Shown: positions 9,929 through 18,683, counted from the stretch's first letter. The stretch: DNA of 64,000 nucleotides from Rhodopseudomonas sp. P2A-2r (GCF_026015985.1 NZ_CP110389.1:4744001-4808000); one strand, 5' to 3'. Notes: generated by a model not told the origin, from the letters alone. Made by a program: numbers and translations.

Positions 9929-10684
9929 TTATTCTTGCGCGTGCAGTTCTGCGACGAGCGGCTTCTTGGCGTGGCCGCCGAGATAGGCGGCGGCGATGGC
10001 TTCGTTGCCCCACAATTCATCCGGTTTGCCGCCGAGCACGATGCGGCCGGTTTCCAGAACATAACCATGGTCGGCAACGGACAGTCCCATGCGCGCGTTT
10101 TGCTCCACAAGCAAGACGGTGGTGTGCTGGCGGATCTCGGTGATGATGCGGAAGACCGCCTGCACGATCACCGGGGCGAGACCCAGCGATGGCTCGTCGA
10201 GCAGCAGCAGCCGCGGCTTGGCCATCAGCCCGCGGGCAACGGCGACCATCTGCAACTGGCCGCCGGACAGCGTCCAGCCCAGCGCATCGGAGAATTTGCG
10301 GATGTCCGGAAACAGGTCGAACATGGCGTCCGATTCCCGCGACAGTTCGGACTTCGAGGCGCGGCGGTTGGAGCCGCCGAGCATGATGTTTTCCTTCACC
10401 GTCAGGCCGGGAAACACCCGCCGTCCTTCCGGCACGTGCGAAATGCCCATGCGCACGATCGGCTCCGGACCGAGGCCGGCGATCGACTTGCCGTCGAACA
10501 GGATATCGCCCGACGCCGGTTTGGCGAGGCCGGAGATGGCGCGCAAGGTCGTCGACTTGCCGGCGCCGTTGGCGCCGAGCAGCGTCACCACCTGCCCCGC
10601 CTCGACGCTGAACGAGATGCCGCGCAGGGCCTCGATTTCGCCGTAGCGGACGTTGAGATCGCGAACTTCGAGCAGCGCCATCAT
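9929..10684 (-). CDS. livF: ABC transporter ATP-binding protein LivF
   Basis: A 251-aa cytoplasmic ATPase of a Liv-type (hydrophobic amino acid/aromatic acid) importer. Walker A is GANGAGKST, the signature LSGGQLQMV, Walker B LLLLDEPSLGLAP and the switch region LLVEQNARMG, typical of LivF rather than LivG. ATG at 10684 overlaps the TGA of the upstream livM-livG gene (ATGA), implying translational coupling; the next codon is also ATG (10681). It completes the transporter formed by livK, livH and the fused livM-livG. The transported compound is inferred from context to be an aromatic acid or sugar acid rather than leucine, but this is unproven. Confidence 0.93.
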   Translation of the reverse strand: MMALLEVRDLNVRYGEIEALRGISFSVEAGQVVTLLGANGAGKSTTLRAISGLAKPASGDILFDGKSIAGLGPEPIVRMGISHVPEGRRVFPGLTVKENIMLGGSNRRASKSELSRESDAMFDLFPDIRKFSDALGWTLSGGQLQMVAVARGLMAKPRLLLLDEPSLGLAPVIVQAVFRIITEIRQHTTVLLVEQNARMGLSVADHGYVLETGRIVLGGKPDELWGNEAIAAAYLGGHAKKPLVAELHAQE

Positions 10685-12456
10685 TCCGTTCCCAGATAGG
10701 CGGAGACGACATCCGGATGGCGCAGTACCGCCATGGATTCGCCGTCCGCGATGCGGCGGCCGAAGTTCAGCACGGTGATGTGCTGCGCGGCTTCGGACAC
10801 CAGCGTCATGTCGTGATCGATGATCAGGATGGTGAGGCCCTGTGCCGCGATGCGCTTCAGCAGCTCGTGCAGTTCGAGCTTTTCGGTGGAGTTGAGGCCG
10901 GCGGCGGGCTCGTCGAGCAGCAGCAGCGTCGGGTTTGCCGCCAATGCGCGGGCGATCTCGATCAGCCGCTGGTGGCCGTAGGAGAAGCTGGAGATCAGCT
11001 CGTTGGCGCGCGGGCCGAGGCCGACAAATGTCAGCGCAGACATGGCGCGCGCCGTCAGCAGGGCATCGTTGCCGTTGCCGATCAGCGTATTGCCGGGCCG
11101 CTCGGCGCCGATGATGACGTTCTCCAGCGCGCTCATGGTGCGGAACAGGCGGATGTTCTGGAAGGTGCGCCCGAGCCCCGCCGCCGCGCGCAGATGCGGC
11201 GGCATGGTGGTGACGTCGGTGCCGTCGAGCAACACCTTGCCGGCGGTGGCGCTGTAGAGGCCGGACAGCACGTTCAGCGTCGTGGTCTTGCCGGAACCGT
11301 TCGGCCCGATCAGCGCATGCACGCCGCCGCGGTGCACGGCAATGTCGACATTGTCGACGGCTTTCAACCCGCCGAAATGCTTGGCGAGGCCTGTGACTTC
11401 CAGCACCATTTCGCCGCCGGTCTTTGCGGGCGCCAGTTGCAGCGGCACGCCGGGATCGGGGATTTTGACCTTGCCGCGGAAGCGGTCGAGGAAGGCGGTG
11501 ACAAAACCCCAGATGCCGTCGGGCATGTAGCGGATGATCAGAATCACCGACAGGCCGTAGATCGCCAGATACAGACCCGGCACGCTCTTGAGGAAGCGCA
11601 GCCACTCCGGGATCAGGATCAAGAGCCCGGTGCCAATCGCCGAGCCGATCGGCGAGGCCACGCCGCCGAGCAGCGACATGGTCAGGAACACGATGGATTC
11701 GGCGAAGGAGAACTGGTCGGGACTGACATAGGCGAAGCCGCCGGCGAACAGCCCGCCGCCGAGCCCGCCGAGCACGGCGCAGATGGCGAATGCATAGACC
11801 TTGGTGCGAAACACATCGATGCCGACCACGCCGGCGGCGAGTTCGTTGTCGCGCACCGCGCGCATGGCGCGGCCGAGCCGCGTCTGCGGCAGATGCCAGA
11901 CGAAGTAGCCGATCAGCGCCAGCATCGCCACGCAGAAGGCCAGATAGGATTGCGACGACTGGAACAGCGCCGGACGCCCGATCTTGCCGACGCCGTCCGG
12001 GCCGTGAGTCAGCCATATGGCGTTGATCATCACCAGCGTCACGATCTGCTGGAACGAGATCGTCACCATGGCGAGATAGTGCCCGCCGAGTCGCAGGGTG
12101 GACATGCCGAGCACCGCGCCAGCCAGCAGCGCCATGACGCAACCGGCGGCGAGACACAGCCAGTAGCTGATCTGGTAGTCGGCGGTGCCGATGGCGACGG
12201 CATAGGCGCCGAAGCCGAAGAAGGCCGCCTGCGCCAGGTTGATCTGGCCGCACAGGCCGAGCACCACCGACAGGCCGAACACCGCGATGGCGAAGGTGGT
12301 GGCCTGCATCAGGATGTTGAGGATGTAGCCGTCGAAGCTCATCGACGCGGCAAGCGCCACGACGACGGCGGCGCCGATGAAATACGGCGCGTGACGGATC
12401 AGCAGCGGCGTGGTGCGCGGCACGGCGACGGGCTGGACGTTCTCGGTGACGCTCAT
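10681..12456 (-). CDS. livM-livG: LivM-LivG fusion: ABC transporter permease plus ATP-binding protein
   Basis: A 591-aa fusion. Residues about 1-325 are a LivM permease with several membrane segments and family motifs GLCGQINLAQAAFFGFGAY, LGRAMRAVRDNELAA and SLLGGVASPIGSAIGTGLL. After a linker (about 325-350) the ATPase starts (MVLEVTGLAKHFGG) with Walker A GPNGSGKTT, LivG-type signature FSYGHQRLIEIARAL, Walker B LLLLDEPAAGLN and H-loop IIDHDM. ATG at 12456 overlaps the livH stop by 4 bases. This arrangement is recurrent in Bradyrhizobiaceae as I recall. No indel is needed to explain it, so I treat it as a genuine fusion. Confidence 0.92.
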   Translation of the reverse strand: MSVTENVQPVAVPRTTPLLIRHAPYFIGAAVVVALAASMSFDGYILNILMQATTFAIAVFGLSVVLGLCGQINLAQAAFFGFGAYAVAIGTADYQISYWLCLAAGCVMALLAGAVLGMSTLRLGGHYLAMVTISFQQIVTLVMINAIWLTHGPDGVGKIGRPALFQSSQSYLAFCVAMLALIGYFVWHLPQTRLGRAMRAVRDNELAAGVVGIDVFRTKVYAFAICAVLGGLGGGLFAGGFAYVSPDQFSFAESIVFLTMSLLGGVASPIGSAIGTGLLILIPEWLRFLKSVPGLYLAIYGLSVILIIRYMPDGIWGFVTAFLDRFRGKVKIPDPGVPLQLAPAKTGGEMVLEVTGLAKHFGGLKAVDNVDIAVHRGGVHALIGPNGSGKTTTLNVLSGLYSATAGKVLLDGTDVTTMPPHLRAAAGLGRTFQNIRLFRTMSALENVIIGAERPGNTLIGNGNDALLTARAMSALTFVGLGPRANELISSFSYGHQRLIEIARALAANPTLLLLDEPAAGLNSTEKLELHELLKRIAAQGLTILIIDHDMTLVSEAAQHITVLNFGRRIADGESMAVLRHPDVVSAYLGTE

Positions 12457-13328
12457 GCTTTTTCCGCCACGCGTTCGCCGAAGATGCCCTGCGGGCGGAA
12501 CACCAGGAACGCAACCAGCACCATGAAGGCGAAGGCGTCCTTGTACGGCACCGAAATATACGCGGCGCCGAAGGTCTCGATGATACCCAGCGACAGGCCG
12601 CCGATGATGGCGCCGGTGACGTCGCCGAAACCGCCGATAATGGTGGCGGCAAAGGCCTTCAGCGCGATTGTCGAGCCCATCTGGATCGAGACGAACAGGA
12701 TCGGCGCCACCAGGATGCCGGCGAGGCCGCCGAGCATCGCCGAATAGATGAAGGTGATCATGATCATGGTGGAGACGGAGATGCCGAGCAACGAGGCCAT
12801 CTCCTTGTCCTGCGATGTCGCCTGCAGCTTCTTGCCGAGCATGGTCTTCTCGAAGAACCAGTAGTTGAAGATCACCAGCACGAGGGTCACGGCCATGATC
12901 AGCAGATACTGGTTGTCGAGATAGACCGGGCCGACCTGGATTCCGGGGGTCTCGAACCAACCCTCGAGCACCTGCGGCTGCGGCCCGTACAGCGCCAGCA
13001 CCGAATTGGCCAGTAGGATCGAGGCGCCGATGGTGGCGATGATGACAGGCAGATAGGTGCGATGGCGCAGCGGATAGTAGACGCCGAGGTTGAACACCGC
13101 GCCGAGCAGCGCCATGCCGGCCAGCGCCACCAGAAATGAAATCCAGTACGGCCATTGCAGGTCGACGGCGAACACCACCATCAGATAGGCGGCAACCATG
13201 GAGAACTCGCCCTGGGCGAAGTTCACCACGTTGGTGGCCCGGAAGATCAGCACGAAGCCCAGCGCCACCAGCGCATAGACGGCGCCGATGCCGATTCCGG
13301 TAAACAGAAGTTGAAGCGCAAGATCCAT
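12453..13328 (-). CDS. livH: ABC transporter permease LivH
   Basis: A 291-aa inner-membrane permease, almost entirely hydrophobic, with the LivH signature YALVALGFVLIFRATNVVNF near the N-terminus, ALKAFAATIIGGFGDVTGA and a C-terminal FRPQGIFGER motif. Its TGA overlaps the livM-livG ATG (ATGA). A 234-bp gap holding a palindromic repeat separates it from livK upstream, so relative expression of binding protein and membrane parts may differ. No strong ribosome site is visible before the ATG at 13328. Confidence 0.92.
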   Translation of the reverse strand: MDLALQLLFTGIGIGAVYALVALGFVLIFRATNVVNFAQGEFSMVAAYLMVVFAVDLQWPYWISFLVALAGMALLGAVFNLGVYYPLRHRTYLPVIIATIGASILLANSVLALYGPQPQVLEGWFETPGIQVGPVYLDNQYLLIMAVTLVLVIFNYWFFEKTMLGKKLQATSQDKEMASLLGISVSTMIMITFIYSAMLGGLAGILVAPILFVSIQMGSTIALKAFAATIIGGFGDVTGAIIGGLSLGIIETFGAAYISVPYKDAFAFMVLVAFLVFRPQGIFGERVAEKA

Positions 13329-13356
13329 CAGGGATGCTCGGTGGGAGAAAAGTAGA

Positions 13357-13500
13357 TGTCATTCCGGGGCGGACGACAGCGGCGAAGCCGTCTGGCGGGC
13401 GAACCCGGAATCCCGAAATGGCGTTTGCGGAAAAGGGCGCTGAACATTTCGGGATTCCGGGTTCGCTCGCGGCTGGCGCCGCTCGCGCCCCGGAATGACA
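13357..13500. repeat. Palindromic repeat family C between livK and livH
   Basis: Terminal arms GTCATTCCGGGGCG and CGCCCCGGAATGAC enclose inner arms GAACCCGGAATCCCGAAATG and CATTTCGGGATTCCGGGTTC, an almost perfect long inverted repeat. A sister copy lies at 30200-30322. The position after a binding-protein gene and before its permease recalls the malE-malF REP arrangement of enteric bacteria. Confidence 0.9.
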
Positions 13501-13562
13501 GTGTTAGGCTGGTTCGCGCGCAGCTCACGCTGCGCGCGAACCGGGATGACGGCCTGCGGCCG

Positions 13563-14708
13563 TCAGTCCTCAAACTCGATGTGCTTGTCGAAGACGATGT
13601 TGCCCTTGTCGTTCTTCACGATGTTGTAGCCGTGCAGACCGTCGCCCTTGTCGTCGAAGTTGTATTCGCCCTCGGCACCGGGGAACTTCTTGATGGCGAT
13701 GATCGCCTCGCGGATCTTTTGCGGATCGGTGGATCCAGCCTTGTTGATGGCCGCAGCCAGCACCGTAACCGCGTCGTAGGGCCACGAGCTCTGGTTGTCC
13801 GGCGCCACCTTGTAGGCATCGCGATAGGCCTTGCCGAACTTCTTCGAGCCCTCGCTGGACTCTTCCGCATAATCGGCGACGCCGTAGGTGCCGTACAGTG
13901 CGGGGCCTGCGAGTTTCAGGGCGGTGACGTTGACGATGGAGGGCGAGCCCACCCACGGAATACTGACGCCAAGCTGGCGCAGCTGCCGGGCGAAAATGCC
14001 GAGGTCGTTTTCGAAGGTGAAGTAGGAGCCGAGGATGTCGGCGCCGGACTGCTTGATGGCCAGCACGACCGGGGTGAAATCCTGGCTCTGGTTGGCATAG
14101 CCCTGATCGATGGCGATGGTGGCGTCGAGCTTGCCGAGCGCCTCGGTCAGCGCCTTGCCGCCGGCGGTGCCGAAGGCGTCGGTGGAATGCAGCACGGCCC
14201 ACTTCTTCTTGCCGAGCGTCTTGACGCCGTAGTCGGCGATGACGCGGCCGGAATAGCTGTCATTGGGCCGGAAGCGGAACAGCCAGGGATTGCCAAGCTT
14301 GGTGAGATTGGGATCGGTGCCGCCGAACATCACCGGCTTGCCGAGCTTCAGCACGTCGGGCGCCATGGCGTGCACCTGGGTGGAGCGGATCGAGCCGAGG
14401 AAACCCACAATATCGGACTGCGCTGCGAGCTTGGAGAACGCCAGCACGATTCCGGGATTGGTGGTCTGGTCGTCCTCGATGATCAGTTCGATCTGCTTGC
14501 CGAGCACACCGCCGGCCTTGTTGATCGCCTCGACCGCGAGCTTGGCACCGCCAGTGGCGTATTTCCCGGCTTCGGCGGCCGGGCCTGTGATGGGCGCACA
14601 CATGCCGATCTTGATGGTGGCACCCTGCGCCCGCGCGCTGCCAATGAGAGCGGGTGCGGCAATACCGGCCGCGAGACCAGCCGTAAAATCACGTCTCGTA
14701 AGCTTCAT
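13563..14708 (-). CDS. livK: Periplasmic binding protein of the Liv-type ABC transporter
   Basis: A 381-aa type I periplasmic binding protein (Peripla_BP_6). ATG at 14708 has GGGAGG 6 bases upstream. The leader MKLTRRDFTAGLAAGIAAPA ends near SARAQG and has a twin-arginine-like RRDF, so Tat or Sec export to the periplasm is expected. The mature part opens with IKIGMCAPITGPAAEAGKYA and contains GVLGKQIELIIEDDQTTNPG, typical of the family. It is the first gene of the liv operon and lies 140 bases downstream of hpaR on the same strand. Ligand specificity cannot be read from sequence. The divergent homoprotocatechuate genes suggest an aromatic acid such as a hydroxyphenylacetate. Confidence 0.92.
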   Translation of the reverse strand: MKLTRRDFTAGLAAGIAAPALIGSARAQGATIKIGMCAPITGPAAEAGKYATGGAKLAVEAINKAGGVLGKQIELIIEDDQTTNPGIVLAFSKLAAQSDIVGFLGSIRSTQVHAMAPDVLKLGKPVMFGGTDPNLTKLGNPWLFRFRPNDSYSGRVIADYGVKTLGKKKWAVLHSTDAFGTAGGKALTEALGKLDATIAIDQGYANQSQDFTPVVLAIKQSGADILGSYFTFENDLGIFARQLRQLGVSIPWVGSPSIVNVTALKLAGPALYGTYGVADYAEESSEGSKKFGKAYRDAYKVAPDNQSSWPYDAVTVLAAAINKAGSTDPQKIREAIIAIKKFPGAEGEYNFDDKGDGLHGYNIVKNDKGNIVFDKHIEFED

Positions 14709-14848
14709 CGAATCCTCCCGTAAGAGGCCGGACTTGAGCGCCAGCCTTCTTTGATTGTCAGAGTTGAGCGAAAAATTCCGCGCGTGTCTACTCTCCGTTC
14801 GGCAAGTCTGTGTCTGCACAAACGTTATGCATGCCCGCGCACGACATA

Positions 14849-15352
14849 TCATTCATCCGCATCGTCGCCCGCCACCGGCATTGTCATGAGACTGCCTTCC
14901 AGCGCATGCAGCATGTCCTGCAGATCCGCCAGCTTGCGCGCGCCAAACCGGCTGGCGATTTCGGCATAGATCGCCTCCGACGACGGCGCCACTGCGGCGA
15001 TCAGCTTCACGCCGCTGTTGGTGATGGCCACAATGCTGCGACGCAAATCGGACTTCACCAATTGCCGCCTGATCAGCCGGCGCGCCTCCAGATCGCGCAG
15101 GATGCGCGACAGGCTCGGGCCGAGCAGACAGGCGACATTGGCCAGTTCCGTGACCTCGATCGCGCCGTGCGCCGACAGCGCGCGCAGGATGCGCCACTGC
15201 TGCTCGGTCAGCCCATGGGCGCGCAGCGACGGGCGGAAATGCCGCATCACGGATTCGCGGGCGCGCAGCAGCGCCATCGGCAGCGAACGCGAAAAGTCGC
15301 GCATCGGAACTTGCGTGCCGGATCCTGTGCTGCCCTTGCTGGCGGAGGTCAT
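14849..15352 (-). CDS. hpaR: MarR-family regulator HpaR of homoprotocatechuate degradation
   Basis: A 167-aa winged-helix repressor. ATG at 15352 has an AGGA site 6 bases upstream; a later ATG (15304, MRDFSRSLPMALL) would give the more usual family start. HpaR-like features are the N-terminal SLPMALLRARESVMRHFRP, the HTH core GLTEQQWRILRALSAHG, and EVTELANVACLLGPSLSRIL followed by the wing LVKSDLRRSIVAIT. It should repress the hpa genes until bound by homoprotocatechuate or hydroxyphenylacetate (known for enteric HpaR). It is divergent from hpaF, with a perfect 12-bp palindrome in the 132-bp intergenic region, a likely autoregulated operator. Confidence 0.9.
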   Translation of the reverse strand: MTSASKGSTGSGTQVPMRDFSRSLPMALLRARESVMRHFRPSLRAHGLTEQQWRILRALSAHGAIEVTELANVACLLGPSLSRILRDLEARRLIRRQLVKSDLRRSIVAITNSGVKLIAAVAPSSEAIYAEIASRFGARKLADLQDMLHALEGSLMTMPVAGDDADE

Positions 15353-15420
15353 CGATATCCTGCATTCGGCCGCGTGCATCGCACAATGGAAATCCGCCGG
15401 AGCGGTTTGATCGGAGACAC

Positions 15421-15432
15421 TTAACATGTTAA
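15421..15432. promoter_or_regulatory. Perfect palindrome TTAACATGTTAA, candidate HpaR operator
   Basis: A perfect 12-bp inverted repeat lies midway between the divergent starts of hpaR (15352) and hpaF (15485). MarR-family dimers bind short AT-rich palindromes in such divergent promoters. Function is inferred from position and symmetry; no -10/-35 assignment is attempted. Confidence 0.65.
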
Positions 15433-15484
15433 TCGGTTTCGCGCAGGATACTTGCACGGCAATTCCCAGGAAGCGAGCCGCCAG

Positions 15485-15883
15485 ATGCCGCATTTCACCA
15501 TCGAATATTCCGCCAATCTCGACACGCAGATCGATATCGGCGCGGTGTGCGAGTTGGTGCGCAAGGCGGCGGTGGAGACCGGGGTTTTTCCGCTGGGCGG
15601 CATTCGCGTGCGCGCCATCCGCTGCCCGCATTACGCCATCGCCGACGGCCGGCCGGGGCTCGGCTTTCTCGACATGGTGCTGCGGATCGGCGAAGGCCGC
15701 GACCTCGCCACCCGCCACAAGGCCGGCGAGCATATCTTCCAGGTATTGTCCGATTATCTCGACCCGGTCTTCACCAGCAGCAACTTCGCGCTGTCGTTCG
15801 ACATGCAGATCAACGACAAGGCCACCAGCTGGAAGCGCAACAACATCCACGATCTGCTGATCGGCGAGGCCCGGCATGGCTAA
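15485..15883 (+). CDS. hpaF: 5-carboxymethyl-2-hydroxymuconate isomerase
   Basis: A 132-aa small isomerase of the tautomerase superfamily (CHMI). The start MPHFTIEYSANLD supplies the catalytic Pro1 after Met removal. IRCPHYAIADG, GLGFLDMVLRIGEGR and SFDMQINDKATSWKRNNI are family features, and length is normal. It isomerises 5-carboxymethyl-2-hydroxymuconate in the homoprotocatechuate meta-cleavage pathway, after HpaE. It overlaps hpaE by 8 bases (ATGGCTAA), so the two are translationally coupled. First gene of the plus-strand operon, with the HpaR palindrome about 50 bases upstream; only a weak ribosome site is seen. Confidence 0.92.
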   Translation: MPHFTIEYSANLDTQIDIGAVCELVRKAAVETGVFPLGGIRVRAIRCPHYAIADGRPGLGFLDMVLRIGEGRDLATRHKAGEHIFQVLSDYLDPVFTSSNFALSFDMQINDKATSWKRNNIHDLLIGEARHG

Positions 15884-17426
15884 AGCTCCCATCGATTCCG
15901 CCGCCGTGTTCCAGGCCAACCGCGACCGCGCCGCACCTCTGCTGAAGAAACTCACCGGCGACGGCATCGGTCACATCATAGATGGCCAGATCGTGCCGTC
16001 GGCCTCCGGCGAGGTGTTCGAGACCACCTCCCCCATCGATGGCGCCGTGCTGGCGCAGGTGGCGCGCGGCAATGCGGCGGATATCGACCTCGCTGCCAAG
16101 GCGGCGCAGCGCGCATTTCGCGACTGGCGCGACATGCCGGCCGCCATGCGCAAGAAGCTGCTGCACCGCGTCGCCGACGCCATCGAGGACCGCGCCGACG
16201 ACATCGCGGTGCTGGAATGCATCGACACCGGGCAAGCTCACAGATTCATGGCCAAAGCGGCGGTACGCGGCGCGGAAAACTTCCGCTTCTTCGCCGATAA
16301 ATGCACCGACGCCCGCGACGGGCTGAACATGCCGGCCGATGAACACTGGAACGTGTCGACCCGGGTGCCGATCGGCCCGGTCGGCGTGATCACCCCGTGG
16401 AACACGCCGTTCATGCTCTCCACCTGGAAGATCGCCCCTGCCCTCGCCGCCGGCTGCACGGTCGTGCACAAGCCGGCGGAATGGTCGCCGGTCACCGCCG
16501 ATCTGCTCGCGCAGATCGTCAAGCAGGCCGGCGTGCCCGACGGCGTGCTCAACACCGTGCATGGGTTTGGCGAGGAGGCAGGCAAGGCCCTCACCGAACA
16601 TCCGGCCATCAAGGCCATCGCCTTCGTCGGCGAGACGTCCACGGGTGCGGCGATCATGGCGCAGGGCGCGCCGACGCTGAAGCGCGTGCATTTCGAACTC
16701 GGCGGCAAGAACCCGGTGATCGTGTTCGACGACGCCGATCTCGACCGCGCGCTCGATGCCGTGGTGTTCATGATCTACTCGCTGAACGGCGAGCGCTGCA
16801 CCTCGTCGAGCCGGCTGCTGGTCCAGGACAGCATCGCGGACACCTTCATCGCCAAGCTGACCGCGCGGGTGAAGGCGCTACGCATCGGCCATCCACTCGA
16901 TCCGGCCACCGAAGTGGGGCCGCTGATTCATGCGCGGCATTTCGACAAGGTGTGCTCCTATTTCGACATCGCCCGGCAGGACGGCGCCACCATCGCCGCC
17001 GGCGGCAAGGCGCATGACGGCCCCGGCGGAGGGCACTATGTGCAGCCGACGCTGGTCACCGGCGCGCGCAGCGACATGCGGGTGGCGCAGGAGGAAGTGT
17101 TCGGCCCGTTCCTGACGGTGATCCAGTTCCGCGGCGAGGACGAAGCCATCGAGATCGCCAATGCCGTGCCCTATGGCCTCACCGGCTATGTCTGGACCGG
17201 CGATGTGGGCCGCGCCCTGCGCGTCGCCGACGCGCTGGAGGCCGGCATGATCTGGCTCAATTCGGAAAACGTCCGCCATCTGCCGACGCCGTTCGGCGGC
17301 ATGAAGTCGTCGGGCATCGGCCGCGACGGCGGCGACTACTCGTTCGACTTCTACATGGAAACCAAGCACGTTTCGCTCGCCAAGGGTACGCACAAGATCC
17401 AGAAGCTGGGCATCCCCTCATCCTGA
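15876..17426 (+). CDS. hpaE: 5-carboxymethyl-2-hydroxymuconate semialdehyde dehydrogenase
   Basis: A 516-aa NAD-dependent aldehyde dehydrogenase of the HpaE type. The cofactor region GPVGVITPWNTPFMLSTWK, general-base Glu in FELGGKNPVIVFDD, nucleophile Cys in LNGERCTSSSRLLV and C-terminal HLPTPFGGMKSSGIGRDGG are all present; ECIDTG and GAENFRFFADKC are characteristic of this subfamily. It oxidises the ring-cleavage semialdehyde made by HpaD. The final codons and the TGA stop fall inside the family B repeat (17415-17514), so the native C-terminus has been set by a repeat insertion. Confidence 0.93.
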   Translation: MAKAPIDSAAVFQANRDRAAPLLKKLTGDGIGHIIDGQIVPSASGEVFETTSPIDGAVLAQVARGNAADIDLAAKAAQRAFRDWRDMPAAMRKKLLHRVADAIEDRADDIAVLECIDTGQAHRFMAKAAVRGAENFRFFADKCTDARDGLNMPADEHWNVSTRVPIGPVGVITPWNTPFMLSTWKIAPALAAGCTVVHKPAEWSPVTADLLAQIVKQAGVPDGVLNTVHGFGEEAGKALTEHPAIKAIAFVGETSTGAAIMAQGAPTLKRVHFELGGKNPVIVFDDADLDRALDAVVFMIYSLNGERCTSSSRLLVQDSIADTFIAKLTARVKALRIGHPLDPATEVGPLIHARHFDKVCSYFDIARQDGATIAAGGKAHDGPGGGHYVQPTLVTGARSDMRVAQEEVFGPFLTVIQFRGEDEAIEIANAVPYGLTGYVWTGDVGRALRVADALEAGMIWLNSENVRHLPTPFGGMKSSGIGRDGGDYSFDFYMETKHVSLAKGTHKIQKLGIPSS

Positions 17427-17514
17427 GGAGCGGCCTTTTGGCCGCGTCTCGAAGGATGAGGGGTGCGCCTCATGGTTCGAGACGCGCGCAAGCGCGCGCT
17501 CCTCACCATGAGGA
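17415..17514. repeat. Palindromic repeat family B (CTCATCCTGAGG type)
   Basis: Two hairpins, CCTCATCCTGAGGAGCGGCC...GGCCGCGTCTCGAAGGATGAGG and CTCATGGTTCGAGACGCGCG...CGCGCGCTCCTCACCATGAG, fill the gap from the hpaE 3' end to hpaD. Other copies: 21207-21304, 25259-25362, and a remnant within 40568-40669. Confidence 0.9.
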
Positions 17515-17542
17515 CAACAACAAACGACGATGAGGAAACGCC

Positions 17543-18525
17543 ATGCCGGTCCCGCAGCACGTCTTCGATCCCCCTTCAACATCCTGCGCGCCAGCCACGT
17601 GGTGCTGGATGTCACCAATCTTGCGGCGAGCCGCGCTTTCTACGAGACCACGGTGGGGCTGCATGTGGAGGACGCCGACGAGGATACGGTGTATCTGCGC
17701 GGCAGCGAGGAGCACCAGCATCACTCGCTGGTGCTGCGCAAGGCTGACAACGCCGCCTGTGCCCGGCTCGGCTTTCGGGCCGGCGACGAGAACGACCTCG
17801 ACAAGGCCGCGTCGTTCTTCGCCGCCAACGGCATCGTCTACGCCTTTGTCGCACGCCCGTTCCAGGGCCGCACCCTGCAGTTCACCGATCCGTTCGGCTA
17901 TCGCATCGAACTGGTTGCCAGCATGGACAAGCGTCCGCATCTGCTGCGCCGCTTCGATCTCTACAAGGGCTGCCATCCGCAGCGGCTCGACCATTTCAAC
18001 GTGTTCGCGCCCGAACTGCAGGATACGGTCGAGTTCTATGCCCGACTTGGCTTCCGCCTCACCGAATATGCCGAGGAGGACGGCGAGAACGGCCGCATCG
18101 CCGCGGCGTGGATGCATCGCAAGGGCAACGTCCACGATCTCGCTTTCACCAACGGCCGCGGGCCGCGGCTGCACCATTTTGCCTATTGGGTGCCGACCGC
18201 GATGAATATCCTGCATCTGTGCGACGTGATGGCATCGTCGGGATACCTCAAGAACATGGAGCGCGGCCCCGGCCGCCACGGCATTTCCAACGCCTTCTTC
18301 CTCTACATCCGCGATCCCGACGGCCACCGCCTCGAACTCTACACCTCCGACTACCAGACCATGGATCACGATCACGAACCCTTGCGCTGGTCGCTGAAGG
18401 ATCCGCGCCGCCAGACCCTGTGGGGCGCGCCGGCGCCGCGCTCGTGGTTCGAACAGGGCTCGCCATTCCCCGGTGAGGCCGTGCGCGAGCCGCTGTTCAC
18501 GGCGGATGTGACCATTGCGGATTGA
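17543..18525 (+). pseudogene. hpaD: Homoprotocatechuate 2,3-dioxygenase (type I, VOC fold), frameshifted near the start
   Basis: ATG at 17543 has GAGG about 7 bases upstream and begins MPVPQHVFDPP; the conserved body continues in the next frame as FNILRASHVVLDVTNLAASR. The break is in a C5 run at 17570-17574: six Cs would read DPPFNILRA and give a 327-aa protein of normal length. Two vicinal-oxygen-chelate repeats follow. Iron ligands are expected at His (QRLDHFNVF), His (PRLHHFAYWV) and Glu (GHRLELYTSDY), as in Brevibacterium/Arthrobacter enzymes and unlike the LigB-type enteric HpaD. It cleaves 3,4-dihydroxyphenylacetate next to its hydroxyls. Probably functional if the missing base is a sequencing error. 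Confidence 0.88.
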
Positions 18526-18538
18526 AGCCACGCAAATG

Positions 18539-18662
18539 TTGTCGTCGCCCGGCCGGCGCGCAATTGCGCGCCTGGACCGGGCGACCCAATATGCGCAGGG
18601 TTCTGCGTTGGCCACAGACGACGCCGGATACTGGGTCACCCGCTTTCGCGGGTGACGACAAC
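18539..18662. repeat. Palindromic repeat family A copy
   Basis: GTCGTCGCCCGGCCGGCGCG / CGCCTGGACCGGGCGAC hairpin, then spacer, then GGTCACCCGCTTTCGCGGGTGACGAC hairpin. It fills the gap between hpaD and the fumarylacetoacetase-family gene within the operon. Confidence 0.88.
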
Positions 18663-18683
18663 CGAGTGTAAGGATCGCACAGC

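Noticed and set aside
10681..12456. livM-livG fusion as a sequencing artefact
   Set aside because: The linker stays in frame naturally, the ATGA overlaps on both sides are intact, and such fusions are recalled in related genomes; it is kept as real with a note to confirm.
10717..12747. A 676-codon open frame opposite livM-livG and part of livH
   Set aside because: Antisense shadow of conserved transporter genes, with low-complexity composition and no family resemblance.
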